From: Strix aluco
Lineage: Eukaryota > Chordata > Aves > Strigiformes > Strigidae
Reading direction: 5' to 3'
Assembly (NCBI RefSeq): GCF_031877795.1
Contig: NC_133932.1
Location: 26,538,180 to 26,602,179 of the forward strand
DNA length: 64,000 nucleotides
Below, piece after piece: positions 1 through 18,567 of this stretch; within the stretch, counting starts at the first letter, position 1; every line of letters starts with the position of its first letter. The position numbers and the translations under genes are program-made. Under the pieces are notes generated by a model. That model worked only from the letters and a program-made list of their open reading frames with translations, ran no database searches and was not told where the DNA came from.

Positions 1-1900
1 TGCAGGTTGAATAATTGCGAAGTCTGAGAGAAAAGAAAATGATGGACTAGTATCAAAAAAGCCAAAGAGCCATTCCTTCTCTTTTCAGCGTATGTATATA
101 TATATGTAGTCCTCACATACAGGTCTACTTTGAAAAAGGAGATGCAGTGGAGGCAGAAGTAGCATGGTATGTTCCAATGTTTTCATGCAGCAGTAGCTTA
201 CCAAAGTAAACCATCCAAAAAATGTAGGGCAGGCAGGAAAAGGCAATTCTGCAGTAAGAACATCACCCAGGGTCTGCAACCTCCACTCTCCTCAGACACC
301 TGATGTCAAAGACACTCACTGTAATAAACAAAGAGGGAACACTTGGCTGCCTCAAGTTCAATGTTAATTGAGGCTTTGCAGTACCCAACGAACCCACCAA
401 ACACGGTGGCACCAGCGGGCTCCCTTGACAGCACCAACGAAGCCATGTCAACGGCCTGCTCAGCACATACCTCACCTCTCTTGCACTTTCTCCTCCAAAA
501 AGCAACTCTCCTATGCCTTTAGGGCATTTGGGGATCAGGTCCCAGCCTCATCCTGTGGGGCTACTCATACGCACCCACCACCCCTGAAAGGCTCTGCCCC
601 ACATGGGCCACTAACTGCTGAGACTCCCCAGAAGGTCCTTGGGGCTTTTCTCCCAGGGCCTTCTGCCTGGGCAGATGACCTTCACTTGGTTGGAGACAGT
701 ATGAGGGACCCAACTGTTCATCCCTTTGAGGAGCTACTGCTCGGCCTCCTTTTCCAGCTAAGCTGCTTGGGTTAGGGAAAGGAAGGGTGAGACAGCCAGG
801 GTATGAGGGCATAGCCTAAAGTGATAGTGAGGCTCAGAAGGGCACCAGGACTCTTTTTCCTTTTCACGGGGAGAAACATGGAGCAGAACCTGCCCCTGGT
901 CTGCTTCAACTTCCTTCTCTACCACATTCAAAAATCCCAGAGGCACCATCTTCTCCGGTGCCACTTCCCCCAGCCCTGCTTCTAGCCCTTGTTCTTCACT
1001 TTCCTGGCAGTATCACAGGAAAAACCTGGAAAGAAGTTGAGGGGAAACTCACAGGAACATACACATTTCTGCCTTATGCCTGCCATAGCTGACTGCTGTC
1101 TGGTGGGGGAAGGTTGGAAGGTTATCATCACAGCTTTTGCACAGGGGAAGCAAGAGGCTTGCAAATGCTCTGTAGCATTTTCTCTGGCTGTTTCTGGGCA
1201 GAAGTCATCCATGAAAGTTTTGGACAGACTAAAAGATTCATATATGAAACACCATCATTGTTCAGGCTCTCTAGACCTTACATTTCCCAGCCCGAATCCC
1301 AAGATGACACACATGTAGAAGCCATCTCACAGCTGGAAATACTGACAATTTGGAACCTACTAAGTCAAGCTTCCCTACCTGCAACTTTTCAAACATCACA
1401 TTTGCTCATATTCTGCATGAACCTGTCCCCAGCCTTCACCCTGCACATGCTGGGAACCATTCCCCACATCCATCCTCCCTCTGGCTGTTGACCAACGCAG
1501 GGAAGGGTCTGTTCCTGCCCCCCATCCTGTGATCCAGCAGGCAGGGCACAAGTAGCTTAAACGTAAGAGTGCTCCCACTGGCAAGAGGAGCAAGGAGTTT
1601 GTCACCCCCTGAGCCCAGTGCTTCCTCCTTCCTCCCCGTCATTCCTTGCTTTTCTTTGTATCAACCTGCACTTTTCTTCTTGGTTCCATTCTTCCACCCC
1701 AAAGTGCAGCCTGAGGAGAAAGGGTTTTTTCCCCTCCCACCCCAGTTCCTAACGCTCCTCTGTGCCACTCCCCAGAGAATATCTGTCACTCCAGGGTATA
1801 GCAACCCCTTGGCAAATTGAGGGATTACAACGTCATCCTCTAACCTCTAAAAGAAGTCAAGTGCTGTTACAGTATTGCCCTGAGAAATTGAAACAAGACA
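1..1900. other. Flank beyond HSPA13 3' end, no gene recognised
   Basis: I see no splice-flanked coding exon, RNA gene or transposon here. A short TA-rich run lies at 91-107. The open frames in this stretch are short, overlap on both strands and resemble no family I know. The sequence from about 360 to 1,750 is somewhat richer in C and T than its surroundings. In human, RBM11 lies on this side of HSPA13, but I found no RRM-type coding sequence. Confidence 0.5.
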
Positions 1901-4688
1901 TATCCAAGGGTCAGAAATTGCTTTTAATAAAAACATTCTAAAAGGTTATTTATAAAATGCATTTCATCATTTGCACTTGGAAACAATTCAGGAACATACA
2001 ATTGGTGAGACATACTTTCAGAATTTCAACTCACAAAACAGGCTTTAGCAGTATAAATTTGTTACACACCGAACACCACAGGCAACCATACTCAGATTTC
2101 AAGGATTATTTGCAGAAAGATTTCAGCCTTCAAATATCAATTTGTTTAAAGAGAGACTTCTGGTAAGCAGCACATGCGCATACCTGGAAATATCCACTTA
2201 GTACAGTGGACTCATCTTTAAAATTCAAGGGTTTGTGCCAAAATACAGTATTAAAATCAAAAAAGATACAAAATAAATAACTTGATTGCAGAATTCAGAA
2301 AAGTTATTTAATAAATAAGGATGCATTGTGAGATATCTAATGTACAGTAGCTTCTCAAAAAAAAAAATCTGTATAGAAATCTGAATAAATACCCTCTTGT
2401 GAATTTTTATTTTTAAACAAGTAAACAACTCACCCTTCCCTTACAATTCCCAGATTAACACTGACGGAGATTTAACTCCTTCAGAGTGAAGGAGTATGCA
2501 AAAGAAAAAAAAGTTCTTCATTTATTTGCATTGAGAGTTAAACAGTTACAAGTTATGCCCACACTCCTACCTAACTTGTCCCAAAATTGCAAAAAGTTTC
2601 TGATAGTTTAACTTCACTGTGATCTGCTTATTTTACACAGTGCATTAAAAAAAAAAAAAAAAAGACTGAAGACCTACTGTAACTCCAGTAGAGTTTGAGA
2701 TGAATTTACAGCAGGGCAGAAGGAAAGGCCGCAATGACTCCAAAGACATTGGAATATGCTGAATTAAATAGATACTTTTATCTGCAAAGCAAAGGCCCCA
2801 GATAGCAACTGCGTACAAGAACTGTACTGTATATTGGCATTCATCCATGACTTCACTGAAGAGGCACTTCTTTCAACACAGGAGTTTTAGTTACTGAAAG
2901 TTCCATACAGACTTAGACAGGGTCACTTTCAAAGAGGTACAAAGGAAAAAAAAAAAAAAATCCTCAAATAAAAAATCACTTTGGTTTTCAACTCAGGGAA
3001 ATTAAACAGATGTTAGCAGTATTTTGGGAATCTTCTGTGAAGTTAAACAATGCTGATGGAATGTTTGTGTGCAACTGTGATTCAATTTAAGAGGTTTTTA
3101 ATTGGATTACTTCAAAGATATGTTTAGACAATAGCTATGCAAACAGCTGAATCAGCACAGCTGATTTATGGCAGTGCCATAAATCAGGCCTACTGCCAGG
3201 AGAATAATAAACCTATTTTAATATAGTCATAGGTTAGACAATAAATCTAAGCCCCACATATTATCTTGGCAAGCTTAATACAAACAAAATTATTCTGGAG
3301 AACATAAGAAAATGCTCAGAACCACCTGTTACTACAGCTTACCTGATTAAGACTAGCTTGATGGATGTTGAAGCCAGTCTTACCTGAATGAAGTGTTTTC
3401 ATCATAGGAAGTTCTACACAGATAAAAGAATTCAACTGGCCTTTAAATATTAAACTCTCTAAAGAGAGCAGAACTGTCACCAGGGTTTTTTTTTTCAGAT
3501 TATTACTTTTTTTCTTCTCATGCATTTGCTAGATAGCTGTGTGGCAAACTATTTGCCTAAAATAAAGTCCTAAAATGTGCCATCTCAAATCCTGTGTAAC
3601 ACACACTGCTTCCTCCCCAAAATAACAGCTACAGTCTCTGATCTATGTTGTTTAGCGTGGGGATATGAGAAAACTTAAACCAGAGATACAAGCCAAAAAG
3701 TACAAAACAGTTGGGTGAATTTTCATTTACTAGGACTATGGGAACTAGACTTCATCCAGGCAGTCCCTTCTGTCCCACACTTTCTCCCTGAGAACAGTAC
3801 AGTCTGGGGTACTCCAGGGGAAAGACATCACACACTTGTAGATGTGCAACAATGAAAATCGTGTTGGTCAAATTCAAGGGAAGATATACAGGTGTAGCTT
3901 TAAGATACATAAAATTACTGCAGTTTTCAAAGAAGGCAGGGGGAGGTATAAATAGTCAGGGATATGCCCTTGTTCTCTGTGGAGAACATCAGTGGTATGA
4001 CAGCAGCACCTGTACATGAACCATCAAAGCCAGATCAGGAAGTAAGCCCTTGGAGACACACTAAGTAACTACATTTTAGGATGGTTCGGCTGAAATATGA
4101 GACAATTTTTCATATCGCCTCAGTAATACCTTTATGCTGTTATGAACAGCAGAAGAATCACATGAACGCGTAAGTCTCATTCAAGCTGCAACATGCCTTT
4201 TAGAAAGGTGCTTAAATGCTCAAATGACTCAATTTAATAAATAAATTTAAGCTCAACACTGCTAGTGCTAAGTGCATTAACACTGCTTCACATTCTTTCA
4301 AAGTAAATATATTGGACCTGGGAACACCTACAGTACCATACCACAGTATCTCTAACCTTTGGTCACACTCCCATTGTATTTTAAACATACACCTCTTCAG
4401 GATCTGCTAATAAAATTTAGCAAGAAAACGTGGGTGTGTCATCACGAGCATTTTCACCCAATATCCAATGTACAAGCAAATACAGGACACCTCAGAACTT
4501 CAGAAATCACTCGTACCTTTAAAGTAACATCTAGCTTTAACACACTTAGGTGTCCGGTAACACCTAACTGGAGTAGATAAAACATTAATATAATACGGCT
4601 AAGATTAGGCTCCCCTGCCGGACAGGTAAGTATGCACCATCAGAGTACACTTTTGGAGAGATGGAATGCAACAGGCAAGAATTTATTT
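1900..4688 (-). other. HSPA13: HSPA13 3' untranslated region (extent inferred)
   Basis: This AT-rich stretch follows the HSPA13 stop codon on the minus strand and has no long open frame. Read on the minus strand, candidate polyadenylation signals are AATAAA at 4682-4687 (directly after the stop), AATAAA at 2521-2526 and 2406-2411, and ATTAAA at 1923-1928. I set the distal end by the last of these, so the boundary is a guess. It contains a near-perfect 27-bp inverted repeat at 3161-3187 and an A17 tract (plus strand) at 2647-2663. A transcript from this locus would settle which signal is used. Confidence 0.5.
3161..3187. repeat. 27-bp near-perfect palindrome in HSPA13 3'UTR
   Basis: The arm CTGATTTATGGCA (3161-3173) is followed by a single G and then its exact reverse complement at 3175-3187. 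In RNA this would be a stem of about 11-12 pairs with a very small loop. It lies inside the inferred 3' untranslated region. Confidence 0.95.
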
Positions 4689-10331
<5,643 letters not shown>

Positions 10332-10421
10332 CGCCACCCGCCGGCTCCAGCGGCAACCGCCACCGCCGTCTGCTGACGGCTCCTTCCGGGCCGGGGCGGG
10401 GCGGGGCGAGGCGGGCCACGC

Positions 10422-10663
10422 GGCACGCCGGGACCGGTAGTACGCGCGTCCCACCCGCCCCGCCCACGCTGCTGTCCTGTGGAGGGGAGAAAACCACAAC
10501 TCCCAGCGGGCACAGGGGCGCGGCTACTTCCGGCGGGCAGCAGCCAATGGGTTGAGAGAGGAGGGGCGGGGCAGGCCTGCGAGCGAGGGTGCGCGTCCCC
10601 CCCTCTCGGCGCATGCGCCGACGGGGCCCGGCCGGGCCGCGGTGCCTGCTGGGAGCGGTAGTT
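10422..10663. promoter_or_regulatory. Three ZNF143/THAP11-like elements
   Basis: The known consensus is close to ACTACAAYTCCCAGMRKGC. A good match is CCACAACTCCCAGCGGGC at 10494-10511 on the plus strand. Another is at 10644-10663 on the minus strand, where it reads AACTACCGCTCCCAGCAGGC. A weaker minus-strand match sits at 10422-10443 (ACTACCGGTCCCGGCGTGCC). Matching was done by eye. Confidence 0.65.
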
Positions 10664-10774
10664 GGGTTGGTGGCGGCGCGGCCGCGGCCGCCATCGCCGT
10701 GGCAGCGGCTGAGTGCCCTGGGCGGGAACGCCGCCCAGCTTCCCGCCCGCCTCCAGCGCCCTCCTCCTCCGGGA

Positions 10775-10820
10775 CAGGGGCAGGGGCAAGGGCAAGGGCA
10801 AGGGCAAGGGCAGGGGCAAG
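10775..10820. repeat. Hexanucleotide tandem repeat (GGGCAA/GGGCAG)
   Basis: About seven and a half copies of a six-base unit, CAGGGG or CAAGGG in alternation, lie in the promoter CpG island. The G runs make it a candidate G-quadruplex former on the plus strand. Confidence 0.95.
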
Positions 10821-10865
10821 CTGCGGTGCCGGGCAGGGACGTGGCGCGGGGACCTGACCCGGGCA

Positions 10866-10890
10866 GCCGCCGCCGCCGCCGCCGCCGCCG
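10866..10890. repeat. (GCC)8 trinucleotide repeat
   Basis: Eight perfect GCC units lie upstream of the HSPA13 promoter. Such runs are often length-variable within a species. Confidence 0.95.
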
Positions 10891-13800
10891 TGAGGCGTTA
10901 GAGACCGCAGATCTGGCACTGCCGAACCGGCGCACGTTGAAACTGCTAGGCCTTTAAAAAGAATTGTAACCGTTATTATTTCTTTTTTGTTGTTATCGTT
11001 GGCATTCGCGTCGCAGCCTTTCGCTAAGGCAAGGTGGGCAGCTGCCCTGCCCGGCCCGGGGCGGAAACGAACAGCAAAGTCACGGCTGCGGCCGCCGCAC
11101 AAGGCGGGGCTGCTGCGGCCGCGGCGCCCGAGAACAGCGCCGGGTGCGGTGGTGAAATGGCCTTGGCCGTGGACGAGGAAACCCCCTGCTCAGGGGCCTG
11201 GTGTGCACTCCCGGGGCCTGTCCTGCAGCAGGGCGAGACCGTCCAGGACCTGCGAAGGGGTTTTGGTCCAGCACATCAAGCTGAAGCAGAGTACCTGTGT
11301 TTCATCTACTCTCTCATGCTCTCTTCGGAGAGAGCACCAGGGTCTCCTCCACTGAGATTGCACTTTCCCTTTTAAAAACACTTCATCTCCTTTCCCTGAA
11401 GTGCTCTGCTGCATTTTTGCAACTTAACGGTGTTCTTTGAATGTAATGGTTCAACAGTGAGGCAGCCATGGCAGCTTCTACCTTTTCATATCCGTGGTGA
11501 GGGCAGATTTCCCTCTTGCCCGTCTGACATTTGGCCAAGTAAGGAGAACGCAGATGAAACCTGCCCCTCACATGGGTTCTGGAGGAGCAGAAGTAGTAAT
11601 CCAGGAAATACAACATGAAGTACCGTGTGGGTTTGCTTGTCAGCTGACCCTGTGCTAAACTCAACTCTCAGTAACAGATTTTCAGGTTCTTGCAGATCAG
11701 GTTTCCATTTCAGGCAGAAATTAAATGTGAGAATGTGGTGTTTCATTAATGCAGTTTAAGCTAGATGTTTTTTAAATGAATAGTTTGTAAGAAGTAGCAT
11801 AGTAGAAGAAAAGCTAGGCAAAGTTCTATTGCAGTTACCATCTCTAATGCCTCTGTTTCTCCTAAGTAATGGAAAGACACATAGCCCAAAAGTAATTCCT
11901 GGGAGCTTAATTTTTCTAAGCTTCTTCTTTATGCAAAAAGCAGTACCACTTTAACTTAATAGTAAAAAATGTATGCATCCTCCATTTATTGTTAGCATAC
12001 CGATATGATTCATTCTCTGCACGAGAAGGTGGAAACTCCTTGATAAGGGAAGAGAAGGTTAAGCCGTTCAGCCTTCTTAATGGCTCGTGATCTGACTGTT
12101 TTCTAATTGCATATCTAACTAATTTATTTTCCATACATCAGAGTTCAATAATGCAATCATGTTTCTTGAAGTGGCACCATTGTAATTGTGGTCTTTCTTA
12201 AATTATTTAAGTGAGGGAAAACTTGTAATCATTGTTTACAGTATTTCTTCACTCTGTAACTCAAGCGCGGACACTTTGTGTTTTATGCAACTGCCAGTGG
12301 ATAGTGAGCAGAAAAAAAAAAAAAAAAGATTTAGTGAAAAAAAGGGCGTATGATTAAACTGGGTTTTGCTCATAATTTTGATATTTGATAGCAACCAGAT
12401 GCTTTAATACATAGGGAGCATCTGAAATGGCACACTGCAGAACACAGTTATGTAGGGATGTTTTTTAGAAATACCAATGCAAAACCTCATTTCAGAGATT
12501 TCATCCTTTTCTAAAGCATAGGCCAGCCTCTGCTTTTCATCCTGGAGGTTAAAACTCTGAAAGACATTGTGATCACTTGATAACATAGCTGCTGAAGGAC
12601 AGAATTCAAATGCCCTTTCCTATATAGCTTCCATTTTATTTCTTCAAAACAAAGGTGCTTAATGAATTCAGTGTATCAGTCAAGGCCTCCCCACCTGACT
12701 CTCACTCCCCAGAGGCCTGGCTGTTCCCTGCAGAATTACACAGCACAGGCCACCTGCCTGGGAGTCAAATCAAGGAGAGCATCTCAGCAGGCTTTCTGCC
12801 CTGCAGCAAAAGTGTATCATGCCAGAAACTCCTTCAGAAGCCACCTTCCTCCTTGTAGCTTTTTTTGGCTTTTGTGTAGTTTGAAGGCTGGATCCACCCT
12901 ACGTACTCTATAGTCCCTTGAAGGCAACATTTGATCTTCAGCACCCATGCTCATATGAAGTCCAGAAGTGCCTATTTTTTTTCCCTACATCTTCTCCATG
13001 ACCTATCAGGACCTGCTCATGAATACTCCTGGGCTCTGCACAGAGATGCCTGACTTCTCTTGCATCTGCAAAATTGGCAGAACTAATGCTAGTGAGCTTG
13101 CCCTTGGTTTTCTGGACATTACCAGAGTGTCTTCTGGATCAGCTTCTTTTACGTACCCTTGCAGAGCTCTCATCCAGGAGAGTGAGACCTGTTTCCATTT
13201 TTTTCCCTTATCTGAGGCGGTGCTACACCTAGGAGTAGGTTGTTCAGGAACAGAAGGGAACATTCAGTGTTTCTGGAGAAAATTGCTTGCTTTTGCACAG
13301 AATAATTAAATATTCATTGGTCAGTAGGGGGAGAGACTTGTTTGGCTGGGAGGGAAAAGCCTCCCATGGGTAGCCCCTGCCTCATAGACTGCCTCGTGAA
13401 GAATATGTAGATGTGGTTAGGGCAGACACTGGAAGGCAGGTTGTGTTTTTCTGAAATGATGTGCTTTAGCCACTTCCCTGTAGTGGCAGGCAAGGTGCAT
13501 ACTGCTGTGTTGAACATCATCACCTGCGGGTGGGCAGTGCAAGTTCAGACCCATAGAACTGCTTTTAAAAACCCCGTCACTGTGATAAAGCTTCACTGGA
13601 TGTAGCTGAATGAGGGTAGGCGAGGTGCTGTGGTGACATGGGCTACTAGGACTGAACAGCTTCTGGTATCTTTGTGGGTTTGGATACCCGGCCTGTGCTG
13701 GCTGTGCAACATCGACCAGCCCTGGGCAACGACCCACTGGGCCCTCAACGCTCGCCTGCCACTGACTTGAGTGGAAGGTGGGCATGCAGCTAACTCCCTC

Positions 13801-14790
13801 CGAGGGTTGGGGACAAGTGCTTGTTTATCCTTATTCACTCTGGTAGTGAGCTGTTTATAACATTTCAAAAGGTTTTCAGGGATTAATTTCCTTCAAGGGG
13901 CTGTTGTTTTCCCTCGGTGCTTTGATAGGTGGAGGTAAACATGGTTTTGTCTGCAAGTAGCTTGAGGGAGAGAGTTGTTCTTACAATGTAAGAGCAGAGG
14001 CTGGTTTTAAAACGGTCTCCCATCAGAAGTGAACTGGTGTCTGCAGGAAAAATCCTGCTACACTGGGGAGTATCGCTCAAACCATAGATCTGTGATGTGC
14101 TAAACACAGTTCAAGCGTTCGGTGTGCATGGAATCAAATACAGCTCATTTTCATTTGTAGGATGCTTTGCATCAGCTGTATCCCCTCACTTGGAGAAAAG
14201 GGAATTGAATTTGCAAAGCATCCTCTTTTCTGCCATCATACAAAACAGGGCTTCCTCTTTCTAGGGTGGACTGAGTGCTTTCTGTACCATCTCAATCATT
14301 TTCAAGGCAGTGTCCAAAACTGAAACACAGGGTGCCAGGATATAGTCAACACACAGTATGACCCCAGCCACACAGTATTGTCACGCTGTGTTTTTCCCAC
14401 TGTGAAGGAGGAATGGGGAGAGGGGTTTGGATCCACTTCTTAGGTGGAGAGTGTAGTCAACATCTCTGAGAAGGGAGGCAATTTATTTAGATGCCAAAAC
14501 CTTATGTTCAGTTTTTAACTTAGGTAAAAGCAGGTTCTTAGCCTTAGTGTAATCACATCATCAGAATTACAGAGAACTTCACTGATAGTTCCTTTCCCTT
14601 ATTAAAACATTGATCTTCTCCTGCTGTATATGGTTGTGAAAAGGAAGGATTTCACCAGTGCCCAGTCTTCCTCTGACAGACAGTTCAATGTCAGGTAGCT
14701 GGAAGAGAAGTATAACCTTCGATTTAGATGCAAAAGTTTCCATTTAAATTCCAGCATATAGCTTAAAGATTTCTGGCTCTCGTTGAGTGG

Positions 14791-14812
14791 CTGACTGGCC
14801 GTCGCCAGTCAG
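14791..14812. repeat. Perfect 9-bp hairpin with 4-nt loop
   Basis: CTGACTGGC is followed by the loop CGTC and the exact reverse complement GCCAGTCAG. It stands just before a CpG-rich islet. Confidence 0.93.
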
Positions 14813-17800
14813 GTGTGCACCAAATTCTTCATTAGCCAGAAACCCGTTCCCCAGCCGGAGGCAGTGGGGCAGCTTGGGGGCTGCTTAGAGGATCCTCAGC
14901 CCCGGAGAGCTGAATCAGAAGGCGGGAAACGAGTGCAAGAAGCTTCCAGCAGATGTCTCTGCGATGCAGCGTTGCTTCCCCGGGCCGCTTTCCGTGTTTG
15001 ACAGATACCTGCAGATTCATATAAAGCATATTAACCTTTTGCAATCGTTATCCAAATTCTTGTAAAGGCATAAGTCATGAAAATGGTGCCTCATTTTTCA
15101 TTACAGTTTGTTTAATTGCCTTAACATAGCCATTTCACTGAACCCTCGTGAAATAATTTTGAGGTTAACAATGAAATTACTATTTCCCCTTTCATGAATA
15201 CAGTTGCAGTGATAACAGTATAACATAACCCTGTAGATGTCCAGGAAAAACAGGCTGGAAGACGAATAAGATTTTCACAGGTCTCTCTCCCACTTCTCTA
15301 CCTGAATTTCAGTTGGTCTGCACGCTGATACAGCTTGCTGTGGTGTGAAAAAAAAAAAAAACCAGAGACCTTTTATTGAAGAGACAAACCAGGTTTGGCG
15401 CTTACTGGTCTGATAACTGAGAGTTTCTCTTCCTGCTTCACCAAAGTGCCATTTTGGGTAGGTGTTGCAAGGCCAACAGCTGAGCGACAGCTGTGAGACT
15501 GGCTGAATTCTACCCAGCCATGGCAGCCAGGGTTAGCGGGGCTGAGTCGTGTCTTGGCTTGGACGCGTGCTGATGTCTGGAGCACATCATCCACCTTCTG
15601 CTCAGCTTGGGTGTCCTGTGTGGAAGCAGGGAGAATGCAGAAGCTCTGGGGGTGACAGGAAAACTGGTTGCTTGTACTGCTGTTTGGTGACAACAAGGTT
15701 CTGCAAAGTGCAACCTAGAGCACAAGGAAGAGGATATGACTGAGAGTCTCATCATCTGCAGGAATCATGATAGTGATGATGATAATGAACAAGAGTCCCA
15801 GCAGTCTCCCAAGAGGCCATTTTCTCATTCACGTTGTTGCTGTGTATATGAAATCCATACAGATGTCAGTCAGGCTTGTCAATTTTATCTATTAGGAATG
15901 GCAACAAGAGGATAAACAGAGGAATGCACTCAAATATAGCTGCTTTAACAGTGAGCTCCCCTGGCAAAGGAGAAGAGCTTTTGCAATATGTGTGGATAGA
16001 GAAGTCTTGCTTTTCCTTTTGTGGGCTACTGAAGCTAAAGTCTCAGAATATCTATTTTACCATTGTTCTTTTCCTGAAGGTATCACCTAGAGTACATCAG
16101 TGGGTTTATACACTGGATAAGAACTTTTAGGCCTTTATGGTGAATCTTGCCACTGACATAGAAGATCTATTTCAATTATCCCTTATAAATAGCGTTATGG
16201 TACTCTAGGAGCAACTATGCCATGCCTATTTTCATAGAAGAGCTGGTCCCTTACCCAGATTATTTCTAATCCAAGTATACAGGAGAAATAATAGGTAAGA
16301 GAATGTATTATTCCTCTCTACACAGTGTGAAGTAGAGGAACACAGAAATTCAGTGACTCAGCAACTTAAGAACAAACAAGAAGCCTGGAGGCCAAATACA
16401 ATTTGAAGCAAGATGTCTTAAACACTATTCTAGAGAGCTCATGGCAACATCAGCCTTCTTCCATTCTTATAAGAAAAAGAATCTGTATTAAGGAGGGTCA
16501 GCAAAAATCTGATGTAAGAGAAGTGTCCTCATTTATAATTGCTGTTTGAGCAAAGTCATAGTGGCATTTCCTAATGATCTTTATAGCACGTGTCTATCCT
16601 GCAGGAACCAGAGTTGTCATTGTTGTATGAATATCCAGTGTACTTCAGTTTAATGGATACATAGTTCAAATATGACTAAGATGTGAGCAAGCTCATCTAG
16701 CATTATACAAACTCAGTTTGGTTTTATTTCTGAGTGCGGTATGTGGAGCCAATAGTACTTGGCAGCATATGCCACAATGCCTCTTATATACTCTAGTCCA
16801 TCTGAAATAGGGAAAGAAATGCTGAGAACACCGAAGAGGAAAACTCGGGCTCATCAGCCTAAGTCAAGGTCCTTAGTGTTGCTTCGTAGCTTCCCAGAAC
16901 CTCTGGTCAATTGGCATCCACTTCGCATTAGTCTATGCCTGTGCCAAGGCTTGCAACGTACCTGGAGGGCTCTTAAACCTATTCCTGACAATATTGATGG
17001 AATCATTTCGACATTAGTTGGATTACTCTTACAAGACAAGCAAAGATGTTAGCCACAGCGTGTCTTCTTTTCTCAGCATCACTCCTCCATGCACTGTCAT
17101 GTGAGTAGCAAGTGTCTCTTTAGCCTGGAGAGAAGTTTGTTGGAAGCAGATACTGTAAACTTAGAGCCATTCTAGAAGTGTGCACTGCTATGGAAAATGA
17201 TCCATCCACAGAATCAGAAACAAGCCTTTCTGTGGAATCACAATAAAACAAAAGTCCCATGCCAGCTTTGTCTCTCTTTCTTGAATGATTGTGCTGTGTA
17301 TAGGTCTGCTGGACTGCATTAACACCTTCTTGCAGCCAGTAATTCATTGCCATGCTTTTGGCTCAGTCCTGCTGCTCAGATATGCAAGTGCATGCTTTTG
17401 CCTATTTGAAAAATCAGCTACCGCATATGCACACACCAGCACAGTAGTAGACTTTACAAGATATGTGAAATCTGTGTGCCAGCATATTTGTGGGCACTGA
17501 GCCCTTAAGCTTCAGAATATTTTTACCGAATACAAAATACTGATAAAAATGCAACAGTATGTTTATGTCGTGGTTCTAAGAAACATTTCTGACTATGTGC
17601 AAACAGTCTCATTGGGCAGGACTGCTTTTTTTTTTTTTTTTTTGCTGTTCTTAGCACATAGCACAAAGTGAGCTGGGGCTGTCGGCAAGCTGAGGTGCTC
17701 CCGCATTACCAATAATTACAATTAAACAGCAGTGTGAGAGAGGGATTTTGCAAACTCAGAAAGATGTAATAGAAGTATATTAATTTCTGCTGAATTGTTG

Positions 17801-18111
17801 GGACAAAGAATGCATCTCTTCGTATGTTCTGGAGAAGCCCCAAATGTTTCCCATCTCAGTAACATAGCTCTTTTCTTGCTGTCAGTCAGTCCCAAAGTGA
17901 GCAGAGCTGACATATGTCAATTCTTTCACATTTTCCCTTTCCTAAGGACCTTGACAGCTTCAGCTTATTCCCTTTTTTCCCTTACCTGTTTACTCCCACC
18001 GTAGCTGTCCTCTCTCTCAGAAGGAGACATAGATTCAGTTATTCAGTTCTATCATGCAACATCAATACTTTACCCTCACTTTGCTGAAAAGGATCCAAGG
18101 AATAATACAAC

Positions 18112-18567
18112 ATGCTACCTGTCCTTCTCTGTCTGCCATATACTACAGTAACCATCTTCCATGCTTTCATTTCAGAAGCAGTTAGGTATGACAGAAGAAC
18201 TGTAGGACAGATACAGATATATAATGATGTACTACTCAAAAAGAATATAGTTAGGCAACTGCTACACACCTACAATACCTGCAATATGCATATCAGCAAA
18301 ATAAAAACAAATGGTAAAGAAAGGTTTTGCAATTTCAGTGGTAATAAAGAATCCAAATTGGAAGATCTGTGTTTGCATCCTCATTGCTATTACGTTAATT
18401 TAAAACAAAGCAATCGTTCTATATCATGCTGTGTATGGACCCAGTTGGTATCTGAAGTTTTTGAAGCTGGATTACACATTCTGACTCAATATAGGGAAAA
18501 TATGACATGTCCAGATAATTCCAAAGGGTATGTGATTGGAAGCCAAATAGTTAAACCTCTTTTGTAA
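18112..18567 (+). other. Unexplained 151-codon open frame
   Basis: An ATG-started frame lies in AT-rich intergenic DNA, where stops should be frequent. The translation has no hydrophobic segment, repeat or motif that I recognise, and no flanking splice sites were established. It could be chance, part of a noncoding transcript, or an eroded element. I do not claim it is a gene. Confidence 0.15.
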
